The position numbers and the translations under genes were made by a program. This document shows, piece after piece, positions 25,118-33,359 of a stretch of DNA of 64,000 nucleotides. Numbering within the stretch: the first letter of the stretch is position 1; the number at the start of each line of letters is the position of its first letter. The DNA is from Flaviflagellibacter deserti (GTDB taxonomy: Bacteria > Pseudomonadota > Alphaproteobacteria > Rhizobiales > Methylopilaceae). The stretch covers positions 1 through 64,000 of the forward strand of contig NZ_JBHSJF010000005.1 of the NCBI RefSeq assembly GCF_042652085.1, in the 5' to 3' direction. The notes under the pieces were generated by a model. The model had not been told where the DNA came from. It made no database searches and saw only the letters and a list, made by a program, of their open reading frames with translations.

Positions 25118-25624
25118 TCAGAGCAGGGTTCTGGTCATGAACACGGCATCATCGCCATAGCACGCGACCTTCTCGGTCAGGATCAGCGTCATGCGTTCCT
25201 CGAAGCCGTGCCGACGCCAGAACGGCGCGGACTGGTTCACCGCCACGAGCGACATGGTCTCGAAACCCGCCGTGCCGGCGGTCTGTGCCAGATGCCGGAC
25301 CACCCGCGCGCCGTGCCCGACTCCGTAAGCCGATCTAAGCAGTGCGAGATCGTGCAGATAGTAAGTGCCCGGCCGTTCCGGTAGCCGCTCGAGCGCGGCA
25401 TCGAGCGGAGGCGGCTCCTCGGCATGCCAAGGGTGGCTCAGGATGTAACCGACGAGCCCTTCGCCGAGATCGAGCGCGAGGCATCCCTGCGGATAGAGTG
25501 TCAGCCTTTCCTCGAAGACCTCCACGCCCTCCTGGTGCCAAGGATAGGCCTCCTCCTGCACCCTGAGCACCGCCGGAATATCGACCTTCGTCATCTGCCG
25601 CCAATGCGTCACCTTCCCCGCCAT
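25118..25624 (-). CDS. GNAT-family N-acetyltransferase
   Basis: The 168-residue acetyltransferase has LRVQEEAYPWHQEG near the N terminus, a central LALDLGEGLVGYILSHPW strand, LHDLALLRSAYGVGHGARVVRHL (the acetyl-CoA-binding R/Q-x-x-G-x-G/A loop) and AVNQSAPFWRRHGFEE, the GNAT motif B. It sits 14 nt upstream of the helicase gene in the same direction and 20 nt from the divergent exonuclease gene, so it is embedded within the ligase-associated repair set. Its substrate is unknown; its role in repair is only suggested by position. Confidence 0.8.
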   Translation of the reverse strand: MAGKVTHWRQMTKVDIPAVLRVQEEAYPWHQEGVEVFEERLTLYPQGCLALDLGEGLVGYILSHPWHAEEPPPLDAALERLPERPGTYYLHDLALLRSAYGVGHGARVVRHLAQTAGTAGFETMSLVAVNQSAPFWRRHGFEERMTLILTEKVACYGDDAVFMTRTLL

Positions 25625-25644
25625 GCCCTTCTCCGTGGCTGTCG

Positions 25645-26718
25645 ATGGATTACTTTATAGAGCACATGCGCCCCGAAGACCTTCTTTGCCGTACAGCACA
25701 AGGCCTGTGCGTCCGCCCCTCCGGCGTTCATATCGATCCGACACGGCCTGTCGAGCGGGCATTGATCACGCACGGCCATTCCGACCACGCCCGCGCCGGC
25801 CATGGCGCGGTGATGGCCACGCCCGAGACACTCCGCATCATGGCCCTGCGCTACGGCGAGGATTTCGCGCGCTCCGTCCAGCCGGTCGAATATGGCGAAA
25901 TCGTCAAGCTGAAAGGCGGCGTGCAGGCGAGCTTCCATCCCGCTGGCCACGTGCTGGGCTCCGCGCAGATCCTGCTCGAATGGAAAGGCTTCCGCGCCGT
26001 CATCTCAGGCGACTACAAGCGCGAGCGCGATCCGACCTGTGCGCCCTTCACCGTCATCCCCTGCGACCTCTTCATCACCGAGGCGACCTTCGGCCTGCCC
26101 GTCTTCCGCCACCCTCCGGCCAGGGACGAGATCGCCAAGCTGGTCGATTCCGCCGAACTATTCCCCGAGCGAGCCCATCTCGTCGGCGCCTATTCGCTCG
26201 GCAAGGCGCAACGGCTGATGGCCCTGCTCCGCGAGGCCGGTTGGCAGCGGCCGATCTACATGCACGGCGCGATGGTTCGGATTTCGGAATTCTACAAGGC
26301 AGAGGGCGTGCCGCTCGGCGACATCCGCCCGGTCGTCCTCGACGAGCGGAAGAAGCTCGGCGGCGAGATCGTCATCTGCCCACCCTCGGCACTGCAGGAA
26401 CTCTGGTCTCGCAAATTCCCCGATCCCGTCTCCGCGATGGCCTCCGGCTGGATGCGCGTGCGCGCCCGCGCCCGCCAGAACGGCGCCGAACTGCCGCTCG
26501 TCATCTCCGACCACGCCGACTGGGACGATCTCGGCCGCACGATCCTCGACACCGGCGCACAGGAGATCTGGGTGACGCACGGCGCCGAGGAGGCGCTGGT
26601 CCACTGGTGCGAAACGCAGGGGCTGAAGGCGAAGCCGTTGCATCTGCTGGGCTATGGGGACGAGGAAGCCGAGGAATTGGCCAAGCCGCCGGAGCCCAGC
26701 GAGGCGGCGCCGATATGA
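25645..26718 (+). CDS. Ligase-associated DNA damage response exonuclease
   Basis: The 357-residue metallo-beta-lactamase-fold nuclease has LITHGHSDHARAGHG (the HxHxDH zinc motif), SFHPAGHVLGSAQI, VISGDYKRERD and VISDHADWDDL. These are the beta-CASP-type motifs of the SNM1/CPSF73-like DNA exonucleases. It is the third member of the ligase-associated set and is read toward the ligase gene, separated from it by a palindromic repeat. Together these proteins are known from gene-neighbourhood analyses to form a DNA end-processing and ligation module. Confidence 0.9.
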   Translation: MDYFIEHMRPEDLLCRTAQGLCVRPSGVHIDPTRPVERALITHGHSDHARAGHGAVMATPETLRIMALRYGEDFARSVQPVEYGEIVKLKGGVQASFHPAGHVLGSAQILLEWKGFRAVISGDYKRERDPTCAPFTVIPCDLFITEATFGLPVFRHPPARDEIAKLVDSAELFPERAHLVGAYSLGKAQRLMALLREAGWQRPIYMHGAMVRISEFYKAEGVPLGDIRPVVLDERKKLGGEIVICPPSALQELWSRKFPDPVSAMASGWMRVRARARQNGAELPLVISDHADWDDLGRTILDTGAQEIWVTHGAEEALVHWCETQGLKAKPLHLLGYGDEEAEELAKPPEPSEAAPI

Positions 26719-26735
26719 CGTCTCTTCCATCCTCC

Positions 26736-26818
26736 GTCATTGCCGGGCTTGACCCGGCAATCCAGCAGCAGCCTCCGTTGCTTGGCCGCTGGATGCCCGG
26801 GTCAAGCCCGGGCATGAC
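26736..26818. repeat. Inverted intergenic repeat between exonuclease and ligase genes
   Basis: GTCATTGCCGGGCTTGACCC beginning at 26736 is mirrored by GGGTCAAGCCCGGGCATGAC ending at 26818, with a short central spacer containing TCCAGC/GCTGGA. This is the common GGGCTTGACCCGG-ATCCA dispersed palindrome of alphaproteobacteria. It would fold into a long hairpin in the exonuclease-ligase transcript. Confidence 0.75.
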
Positions 26819-26845
26819 GACGTCCCTTGTCGAAGCGGCCACCCA

Positions 26846-28489
26846 ATGAACCGCTTCGCCGCCCTCCTCGACCGCCTCGCCTACGAACCTCGCCGCAACG
26901 CCAAGATCCGTCTCATGGCGGATTATTTCCGTGAGACCGAGGACCCGGAACGCGGCTATGCGCTGGCCGCCATCACCGGCGCGCTGACCTTCCGCCATGC
27001 CAAGCCGAACGTCATCCGCACCCTGATCGAGGAGCGAACCGACCCATACCTGTTCGACCTCTCGCGCGATTTCGTCGGCGACACCGCCGAGACCATCGCC
27101 TTGATGTGGCCGGCCGAGCGCGGCTCGAACTACGTGCCCGCCCTCGGCGAGATCATCCTCGGCCTGCAGGAGACGTCGAAACTAGACCTCCCCGGCCAGA
27201 TCGCCCGCTGGCTCGACGCATTGGACGAAACCGGCCGCTGGGCGTTGCTGAAGCTCATCACCGGCGCGCTCCGCATCGGCGCTTCCGCGCGCCTCGCCAA
27301 GACCGCCGTCGCCAGCCTCGGCGAGAACATCCAGCCCGACGATGTCGAACTCGTCTGGCACGGCCTCGAACCGCCCTACGAAACCTTGTTCGCCTGGGTC
27401 GAGGGCCGCGGCCCGAGGCCAGAGACCGAAAACCCCGCCCCGTTCCGCCCGCCGATGCTGGCGACCGCGATCGAGGACACCGCCAACTGGCGCGAGGCCC
27501 TCGATCCGGCCGATTTCACCGCCGAATGGAAATGGGACGGCATCCGCGTCCAGGCCGCCTCCGGCCGCGACCCCGAAGGCACGCTCTCCGCACGCCTCTA
27601 TTCGCGCACCGGCGAGGACGTCTCCGGCGCCTTCCCGGATCTCCTCGGCGCGATCGACTTCGAGGGCGCCATCGACGGCGAGCTCCTCATCCTGAAAGAG
27701 GGCCGCGTCCAGAGCTTCAACGTCCTGCAGCAGCGGCTGAACCGGAAAGCGATCACTCCGAAGCTGATGGCCGACTACCCGGCGCATATCCGCGCCTATG
27801 ATCTTCTCGTGGAAGGTGAGGAAGATCTGCGCGGCCTGCCCTTCGCCGAGCGCCGAATCCGTCTCGAAAACTTCATCCGCCGTCTCGGTAATCCGCGCAT
27901 CGACCTGTCGCCGCAGGTGAAATTCGCCGACTGGAATGAACTGACCGCCGCCCGCGCCGATCCCGCCACGGGCGGAGCGGGCGTCGATGCCGACGCGGTC
28001 GAAGGTCTGATGCTGAAACGCAAGGATGCGCCCTATGTGCCCGGCCGGCCGAAGGGATTGTGGTTCAAGTGGAAGCGCGACCCGTTCAACGTCGACGCCG
28101 TGCTGATGTACGCCCAGCGCGGCTCGGGCAAGCGCTCCAGCTTCTATTCGGACTACACGTTCGGCGTCTGGCGCTCGGGCGATGAAGGCGAGGAACTCGT
28201 GCCGGTCGGCAAGGCCTATTTCGGCTTCACCGACGAGGAACTGGCCGAGCTCGATCGCTTCGTCAGGAAGAACACGATCAACCGCTTCGGCCCGGTCCGC
28301 GAGGTCACGCACGAGCCCGACACCGGCCTCGTACTTGAAGTCGCGTTCGAGGGCCTCAACCGCTCAACGCGCCACCGCTCCGGCGTCGCCATGCGCTTTC
28401 CGCGCATCTCCCGCATCCGCTGGGACAAGCCGCCGAAAGAAGCCGACCGCATCGAGCATCTGGAGGCGCTGCTAAGGGAAGCGGGCTGA
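26846..28489 (+). CDS. ATP-dependent DNA ligase (cisplatin/ligase-associated damage response type)
   Basis: The 547-residue enzyme has an N-terminal all-helical domain (about 1-190), then the ligase core. Motif I FTAEWKWDGIRVQ carries the nucleotidyl-lysine in the K-x-DG pattern; IDGELLI is motif III; VEGLMLKRKDAPY is motif IV and GLWFKWKRDPF motif V. The OB-fold follows to KPPKEADRIEHLEALL. It seals nicks with ATP, unlike the NAD-dependent LigA. Genes for PdeM, the DEXH helicase and the exonuclease are adjacent, which defines the set and its link to DNA-damage tolerance. Confidence 0.92.
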   Translation: MNRFAALLDRLAYEPRRNAKIRLMADYFRETEDPERGYALAAITGALTFRHAKPNVIRTLIEERTDPYLFDLSRDFVGDTAETIALMWPAERGSNYVPALGEIILGLQETSKLDLPGQIARWLDALDETGRWALLKLITGALRIGASARLAKTAVASLGENIQPDDVELVWHGLEPPYETLFAWVEGRGPRPETENPAPFRPPMLATAIEDTANWREALDPADFTAEWKWDGIRVQAASGRDPEGTLSARLYSRTGEDVSGAFPDLLGAIDFEGAIDGELLILKEGRVQSFNVLQQRLNRKAITPKLMADYPAHIRAYDLLVEGEEDLRGLPFAERRIRLENFIRRLGNPRIDLSPQVKFADWNELTAARADPATGGAGVDADAVEGLMLKRKDAPYVPGRPKGLWFKWKRDPFNVDAVLMYAQRGSGKRSSFYSDYTFGVWRSGDEGEELVPVGKAYFGFTDEELAELDRFVRKNTINRFGPVREVTHEPDTGLVLEVAFEGLNRSTRHRSGVAMRFPRISRIRWDKPPKEADRIEHLEALLREAG

Positions 28490-28583
28490 CGCTCGCGGGA
28501 CCGTGTCCGGTTGGGTTTCCACGTCATTGCCCTACCCGCCCGGCCATCTTAGAATCCCTGAAAAGAAGAACAGGGAGGACAAT

Positions 28584-28889
28584 ATGTGCCGTATGTTCGC
28601 GCACCAGCCGCAGAGCAACTACGACTCAGAGACCCGCTCCATACGCCTCGCCGGACATTCGACATCGATCCGCCTGGAGAATGTCTTCTGGACGATCCTG
28701 GAGGAAATGGCCGCCCGTGAAGGGCTCAGTGTCGGCAAGTTCGTTACCAAGCTGCACGACGAGGTGCTCGAGCACCACGGAGAGCTCAGCAATATCGCCT
28801 CGCTGCTCCGTTGCTCGTGCGTCATCTATGTCTCGAACGCCGGTCTCGACCGCAACCTGACGGCCCCGGCGCTGATCGCGGCGGAATAG
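28584..28889 (+). CDS. Ribbon-helix-helix domain protein
   Basis: The ATG at 28584 follows a strong AGGGAGGA. The 101-residue protein reads MCRMFAHQPQSNYDSETRSI, then RLAGHSTSIRLENVFWTILEE and REGLSVGKFVTKLHDEV, which is the RHH_4-type fold: a DNA-contacting beta strand (STSIRL) followed by two helices. Such stand-alone alphaproteobacterial proteins are predicted DNA-binding dimers, but no target is known. The Cys pair RCSCVIY is unusual for the fold. Confidence 0.75.
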   Translation: MCRMFAHQPQSNYDSETRSIRLAGHSTSIRLENVFWTILEEMAAREGLSVGKFVTKLHDEVLEHHGELSNIASLLRCSCVIYVSNAGLDRNLTAPALIAAE

Positions 28890-28923
28890 CCCCGGCAGGC
28901 ATTGCCCGCCGGGACCGGAATTT

Positions 28924-29205
28924 TCAGGGCTTCGGTCCGCCTGGCTGCACGGCCCCCTCGGATGCGGAGCCGGACGGTGCTGGACGGTCGGGGCAGCGCT
29001 CGGTTGCCCCGCATACTGCCCGGTCGGTCTGGACCGGCCCTCCCTTGCTCTCCGCAGCGGGCGTTCCGGCCGGATTGTCCGGATAGGCGACCACGCCCGG
29101 TTTCGAGGTCTGGGGCGTTCCCGCGGGCGGCGTGGATTGCGCCAGCGCCATTCCAGACATGGCGGCGAGAGACAATCCGGCCAGAAGAATACGCACGGTC
29201 TTCAT
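28924..29205 (-). CDS. Small exported Pro/Gly-rich protein
   Basis: This 93-residue product has a clear signal peptide (VRILLAGLSLAAMSGMALA-Q). The mature part is low-complexity, rich in Pro, Gly, Thr and Ser, with two cysteines (AVCGATERC) that could form a disulfide. It lies 10 nt after the GMC oxidoreductase gene and follows it in the same direction, so it may belong to that periplasmic dehydrogenase operon. No family is recognised. Confidence 0.6.
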   Translation of the reverse strand: MKTVRILLAGLSLAAMSGMALAQSTPPAGTPQTSKPGVVAYPDNPAGTPAAESKGGPVQTDRAVCGATERCPDRPAPSGSASEGAVQPGGPKP

Positions 29206-29215
29206 TCTCGCCTCC

Positions 29216-30784
29216 TCAGATGTCGCGCCGCTGCATGGCGGTTGCGATGTGGTCCGCCTGCCGGATGGCGAGCGCGACGATGGTCAGGGTCGGATTACAG
29301 GCGGCACCGGACGTGAACTGGCTACCGTCCGAGACGAACAGGTTCGGAATATCGTGTGTCTGGCCGAACTTGTTCACCACGCCGTCGCGGGCTTTCTCGC
29401 TCATCCGGTTGGTTCCCATATTGTGGGTGCTCGGATAGGGCGGAGTTGGATAGGTCACCGTGGCTCCCACCGCCTCGTACACCGCCGCACCCTGCCTGTA
29501 GGCATGGTTGCGCATCGCGATATCGTTCGGGTGGTCGTCGTAATGCACGTTCGCGACTGGAAGCCCGTGCTTGTCCTTGACCTCGGCGTCAAGGGTGATG
29601 CGGTTCGTCTCCTGCGGCATGTCCTCGCCGACGAGCCACATCCCGGCCATTCTGGGATAGGCCTCCATCGCGCTGGTGAAGGTACGTCCCCATCCGCCGG
29701 GATTGAGGAAGGCCGCCATGAACGGGACGCCGAGCGACAGGGTCTCCATTTCGTAGCCGCCGAGAAAGCCGCGGGACGGGTCGTTGCGTGACTCGTCGCG
29801 GATGATGCCGGCCATGGTCGTGCCGCGATACATGTGCACCGGCTTCTCGAACACGCCGTAGACGCTACCCGTCATGTGCCGCATGTAGTTGCGGCCGACC
29901 TGTCCGGACGAATTGGCGAGACCGTCGGGGAACATGTTGGACGCGCTGTTCAGCAGGATGCGCGGGCTCTCGATCGAGTTGCCGGCGACACAGACAATCC
30001 GCGCCTTCTGCCGCTGCTCCACGCCCTTCTCGTCGAAATAGACGACGCCGCTCACCTTGCCTGTCTGGTCGTGCTCGATCTTGGCGACATGCGAGTTCGG
30101 CCGGACCTCGAGATTGCCGGTTTTCTCGCCCTCCGGGATCTCGGTGTAGAGCGTCGACCACTTTGCGCCCGATTTGCAGCCCTGGAAGCAGAAGCCGATC
30201 TGCTGGCAGGCGCCACGACCGTCGCGCGGTTCGCTGTTGATGGCCATCCGGCCGGTATGGACTTCCTTGTAGCCGAGCTTGCGGGCTCCGGCCTCCATCA
30301 CCTTGAAATTGTTGTTGCCGGGCAGACCGGGGATCTTGTTCGTCCGGGTGACGCCCAACTTGTTCTCGGCTTTCTCGTACCAGAGGTCCAGATCGGCCTT
30401 GGTGATTGGCCAGTCGAGAAGGTTTGCGCCATGAAGGCCGCCATAGGCCGAGGCGACCTTGAACTCGTGTTCTTCGAAACGGAGCGAGGCGCCCGCCCAA
30501 TGAGTGGTCGAGCCACCGACGGATTTCACGATCCACGCCGGCAGGTTCGGGAAGTCGTGCGCCACGCGCCAGGAGCCGGAAGAAACGCGCGCATCGGTCC
30601 AGGCCAGTTGCGAGAAACTCTCCCATTCGTCGTTGACGAAGTCCTGGATCTCGGTGCGCGGTCCGGCCTCCAGGATGACGACCTTCACGCCCTTCTGGGC
30701 CAATTCATTGCCGAGCGTACCGCCACCCGCGCCGGACCCGATGATTACGACGACACTGTCGTCGTTCTGACCGAACTGAGCCAT
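29216..30784 (-). CDS. GMC-family oxidoreductase (gluconate 2-dehydrogenase-like large subunit)
   Basis: About 522 residues, starting at ATG 30784 (AQFGQNDDSVVV) behind GGGAGGA. VVVIIGSGAGGGTLGNELA is the FAD-binding GxGxxG, HWAGASLRFEE and GCKSGAKWSTLY fit the flavin-domain pattern, and the C terminus has HNMGTNRM and NPTLTIVALAIRQADHIA, the GMC C-terminal signature with its catalytic His/Asn region. It is encoded with a subunit-3 protein and a cytochrome c, so it is probably the flavoprotein of a membrane or periplasmic sugar/polyol dehydrogenase feeding electrons to the respiratory chain. The substrate is unknown. Confidence 0.88.
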   Translation of the reverse strand: MAQFGQNDDSVVVIIGSGAGGGTLGNELAQKGVKVVILEAGPRTEIQDFVNDEWESFSQLAWTDARVSSGSWRVAHDFPNLPAWIVKSVGGSTTHWAGASLRFEEHEFKVASAYGGLHGANLLDWPITKADLDLWYEKAENKLGVTRTNKIPGLPGNNNFKVMEAGARKLGYKEVHTGRMAINSEPRDGRGACQQIGFCFQGCKSGAKWSTLYTEIPEGEKTGNLEVRPNSHVAKIEHDQTGKVSGVVYFDEKGVEQRQKARIVCVAGNSIESPRILLNSASNMFPDGLANSSGQVGRNYMRHMTGSVYGVFEKPVHMYRGTTMAGIIRDESRNDPSRGFLGGYEMETLSLGVPFMAAFLNPGGWGRTFTSAMEAYPRMAGMWLVGEDMPQETNRITLDAEVKDKHGLPVANVHYDDHPNDIAMRNHAYRQGAAVYEAVGATVTYPTPPYPSTHNMGTNRMSEKARDGVVNKFGQTHDIPNLFVSDGSQFTSGAACNPTLTIVALAIRQADHIATAMQRRDI

Positions 30785-30824
30785 CATATCCTCCCAAAGC
30801 GTTGTTTTCCTTGTTGTTCTGGCT

Positions 30825-31370
30825 TCATGCTTTCGGGAGCCAGTCGATGTCGTTGAATCCGCGGGTGAGGTAACCGCCATGCTCGGCTGACGAGCCCTCG
30901 TACCCGAACTTCGGCCAGAGTTCCTTCTGGTTGTAGAGGGATACGACGAGGTCGGATCGCACCTTGTTGAAGAAGTCCGTGTGCTGGACGCCGCGCAGCA
31001 GGGCGACGCGATCGTCCTCCCAGCCTAGATCTGCGTAAGTCGTCTTGTGGCGGTCCTTGGCATCCTGGTCGAGCCGCCGGACGCCGTCCTCCAGCATCGC
31101 CTTCACCTGGGGATCGGCGGCCGCCTTGTCGTTCCAGGGCTTGATCGCGGCGATGTAGTAGACGTCGCCGAGGAAATCATGCGGATAGATGTCCCGTGCC
31201 ACCTTCACCAGCGTCTTCATCGTCGAGGGCTCGAGGACCCCGCCCTCCGCCCAGGCATCGTCGATCGAAAGCCCGGTCGCGCTGACGATAGCGGCGGTCG
31301 GCACCGCGGCAGCCGCTGCCTTCAGCAGGAAGCGGCGGCTGAATTTCGTTCGTGGATCGACCTCGCGCAT
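30825..31370 (-). CDS. Gluconate 2-dehydrogenase subunit 3-like protein (Tat-exported)
   Basis: The 181-residue protein begins with a twin-arginine signal, KFSRRFLLKAAAAAVPTAAI. The mature region (TLVKVARDIYPHDFLGDVYY, GVRRLDQDAKD, FFNKVRSDLVVSLYNQKELW, GFNDIDWLPKA) is the small gamma subunit of gluconate/sorbitol-type dehydrogenases, which escorts the GMC flavoprotein through the Tat pathway. It lies 40 nt upstream of the GMC gene. Confidence 0.85.
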   Translation of the reverse strand: MREVDPRTKFSRRFLLKAAAAAVPTAAIVSATGLSIDDAWAEGGVLEPSTMKTLVKVARDIYPHDFLGDVYYIAAIKPWNDKAAADPQVKAMLEDGVRRLDQDAKDRHKTTYADLGWEDDRVALLRGVQHTDFFNKVRSDLVVSLYNQKELWPKFGYEGSSAEHGGYLTRGFNDIDWLPKA

Positions 31371-31402
31371 TGTCTGTTTCCTCCCTTGTTCTGTTGTTTG
31401 GG

Positions 31403-31798
31403 TCAGACGAAGCGGCCACCTCTCTCGATGACCTCGATTTTGTAGCCGTCCGGATCGGTGATGAAGAAAAAGCGGGCGAGCGTTTTTCCCTGGTGCTTGA
31501 AGTCGCGCAGCGGCCCCGGCGACAGCCCTTCGGCGTCGAGCCGCGCATGTTCGCCATCGAGGCCGTCGACCAGCACCGCAAGATGGCCGTAGCCGTCACC
31601 GAGTGCATACGGCTCGGCTCGGTCCTTGTTCACCGTCAGCTCGACCTCGAATGGCGAGGACGGATGGCGAAGATAGATCAGCGTGAAATCGTCGAAGTCG
31701 AACCGGTCGGCGGGCACGAGCCCGAAGACTTTCCGATAGAAATCGGTCGACCTCGCCTCGTCGAGAACGCGGATCATCGAATGCGTCGGAGTGGCCAT
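31403..31798 (-). CDS. Glyoxalase I-like VOC-family protein
   Basis: The 131-residue protein has the two beta-alpha-beta-beta-beta halves of VOC enzymes: HSMIRVLDEARSTDFYRKVF (metal His), FEVELTVN (metal Glu), GYGHLAVLVDGLD (second His) and KIEVIERG (second Glu). All four glyoxalase I metal ligands are present, so it could isomerise methylglyoxal-glutathione adducts. Its place in a dehydrogenase operon between the cytochrome c and subunit 3 suggests detoxification of a reactive carbonyl product, which is an inference. Confidence 0.82.
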   Translation of the reverse strand: MATPTHSMIRVLDEARSTDFYRKVFGLVPADRFDFDDFTLIYLRHPSSPFEVELTVNKDRAEPYALGDGYGHLAVLVDGLDGEHARLDAEGLSPGPLRDFKHQGKTLARFFFITDPDGYKIEVIERGGRFV

Positions 31799-32188
31799 TC
31801 AGTGCATGTCCTTGAGATACTGGATGATGGCGGTACGGACTTCGGGCTTGGCCTGGCGATAGGGCATGATCGCGCCCGGGATCATCGCCTGCGGGTCAGC
31901 CAGCCAGGCATCAAGCTTCTGCTCGTCCCAGGCCCAGTCGGCTTTCGAGAACCCCGCCGAATATTTGAAATCGGGAACGCTGCCCACCTTGCGGCCGAAC
32001 ACGCCGAAAAGCGTCGGTCCCTGCCGCTTCGGCTCAGAGGTTGTTGCGGTGTGACAGGCCGCGCACTGCCGCTTGAACAGATCTTGCCCTGACGGCGGCG
32101 TACTTTGCGGCAGCGGCATTTGCGCCTGTGCGGCGGAGCTTAGAAGAACCAGTCCGACGCTCGTTGCGAGCGTGGGTATCTTCAGCAT
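31799..32188 (-). CDS. Periplasmic class I cytochrome c
   Basis: A signal peptide (SVGLVLLSSAAQA) is followed by a haem site FKRQCAACHTA (CxxCH, about 39-43) and the distal Met in PGAIMPYRQA. FGRKVGSVPDFKYS is typical of cytochrome c2/c550 proteins. It is the first gene of the leftward operon (cytochrome c, VOC protein, subunit 3, GMC oxidoreductase) and is the likely electron acceptor of the dehydrogenase. The stop is adjacent to the VOC start. Confidence 0.88.
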   Translation of the reverse strand: MLKIPTLATSVGLVLLSSAAQAQMPLPQSTPPSGQDLFKRQCAACHTATTSEPKRQGPTLFGVFGRKVGSVPDFKYSAGFSKADWAWDEQKLDAWLADPQAMIPGAIMPYRQAKPEVRTAIIQYLKDMH

Positions 32189-32269
32189 GTGTCCTCCCGG
32201 CTTTTTCTGGAATCATAGCGGGGGCGAAACGCGATAGGTGGTAGCGGGCTGTTGCGCCTGAACGAACGA

Positions 32270-32297
32270 GGGCCGGCGCGATTGATCGCGCCGGCCC
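32270..32297 (-). terminator. Strong hairpin after the first ohr gene
   Basis: GGGCCGGCGCGAT (32270-32282) pairs perfectly with ATCGCGCCGGCCC (32285-32297), giving 13 bp. It lies just beyond the ohr stop (32311, leftward) and upstream of the cytochrome c gene. The following U-tract is poor, so it may act partly as a bidirectional or Rho-assisted terminator. Confidence 0.7.
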
Positions 32298-32310
32298 TTC
32301 AAAACCCGGT

Positions 32311-32742
32311 TCAGCCCGCGACGACGGTCAACTTGACGTCGATATTATTCCGCGTCGCGTTCGAGTACGGGCAGACCTGATGCGCCTTGGCGACCAGCGC
32401 CTCGGCGGCCGCCTGGTCGATGCCCGGCAGAGCGATCTCCAGCGCTATCTCGAGGCCGAAGCCGCCTTCCGAGCGCGGGCCGATGCCGACCGTCGAGGTC
32501 ACGTTTGCCTCGGCCGGAACCTTCGGGCCGCCCTGCGAGGCGACGAACTTCATCGCGCCGAGGAAGCAGGCCGCATAGCCGGTCGCGAACAGCTGTTCCG
32601 GATTGACGCCGTCGCCACCCGCGCCGCCGAGTTCCTTCGGCGTGGTCAGCTTCACGTCGACCGCGCCGTCGAGCGTTGCGGAATGGCCGTCGCGGCCGCC
32701 GGTTGCGCGAGCCTTGGTGCTGTAGAGAACGTTCACGGACAT
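32311..32742 (-). CDS. ohr: Organic hydroperoxide resistance protein Ohr (copy 1)
   Basis: The 143-residue OsmC-fold thiol peroxidase has both catalytic cysteines: GYAACFLGAMKF (peroxidatic Cys) and HQVCPYSNATRNNIDVKL (resolving Cys). LYSTKARATGGRDGHS near the start contains the conserved Arg of Ohr, distinguishing it from OsmC. It reduces fatty-acid and other organic hydroperoxides with dihydrolipoamide. It is divergent from its MarR-type regulator, with operator palindromes in the 149-bp gap. Confidence 0.93.
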   Translation of the reverse strand: MSVNVLYSTKARATGGRDGHSATLDGAVDVKLTTPKELGGAGGDGVNPEQLFATGYAACFLGAMKFVASQGGPKVPAEANVTSTVGIGPRSEGGFGLEIALEIALPGIDQAAAEALVAKAHQVCPYSNATRNNIDVKLTVVAG

Positions 32743-32784
32743 GGCGATTTTCCTTTCTGGGCGGCCACCGATTATCGATTGCCG

Positions 32785-32815
32785 ACGATTTAATCGTGAA
32801 CGATTTAATATGGGC
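32785..32815. promoter_or_regulatory. OhrR operator-like palindromes, ohr/ohrR copy 1
   Basis: ACGATT-T-AATCGT is a perfect palindrome at 32785-32797, followed at 32800 by a further ACGATTTAAT half. The site lies between the divergent ohr and ohrR genes; the core CGATT-N-AATCG recurs in the second ohr promoter near 62835. Palindromes of this place and size are where OhrR represses ohr. Confidence 0.6.
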
Positions 32816-32891
32816 AGGGATTTCGGCTGTCAAGCGTTGGCGATCATATCGCGCACGATTATATGTGAGACCACAACCTGGAATCCGCGCT

Positions 32892-33353
32892 ATGCCGAAA
32901 TCCGCTCCCGCCCACGCCACGCTCGGCCTCGACGACCTGATCTGCTTCGCCGTCTACTCGACAGGGCACGCCTTCAACCGCGTCTACAAGCCGCTGCTCG
33001 AAAAGCTCGGCCTCACCTATCCGCAATATCTGGTCATGGTCGCGCTATGGACCGAGGACGACCAGACGGTGGGCAGCCTCGGCGACAAGCTCTTCCTCGA
33101 ATCCAGCACGCTGACCCCGCTGCTGAAGCGCCTCGAAGGCATGGGCCACATCACCCGCAGCCGCGATCCAGCCGACGAACGGCAGGTCCGCGTCCGCCTG
33201 ACCAAGAGCGGTCTGTCGCTGCAGCAGGACTCCGACCACTTGGCCGGATGCATCCTCAGCGCGACCGGGCTGTCGCTGGAAGACGTGCTGCACCTCCGCG
33301 CCACGGTCGCCAAGCTGCGCGGCAACCTGCATAAAGCGGCATTGGTGGAGTAA
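32892..33353 (+). CDS. ohrR: OhrR, MarR-family peroxide-sensing repressor (copy 1)
   Basis: Starting at ATG 32892, the 153-residue regulator has LDDLICFAVYSTGHAFNRVY with the redox-active N-terminal cysteine of OhrR, LGLTYPQYLVMVALW, then the winged helix FLESSTLTPLLKRLEGMGHI and RDPADERQVRVRLT. Oxidation of the cysteine by organic peroxide releases DNA and derepresses ohr. It is divergent from ohr and followed after 6 nt by the quinone-reductase-like gene, which may share the transcript. Confidence 0.9.
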   Translation: MPKSAPAHATLGLDDLICFAVYSTGHAFNRVYKPLLEKLGLTYPQYLVMVALWTEDDQTVGSLGDKLFLESSTLTPLLKRLEGMGHITRSRDPADERQVRVRLTKSGLSLQQDSDHLAGCILSATGLSLEDVLHLRATVAKLRGNLHKAALVE

Positions 33354-33359
33354 AGACCG

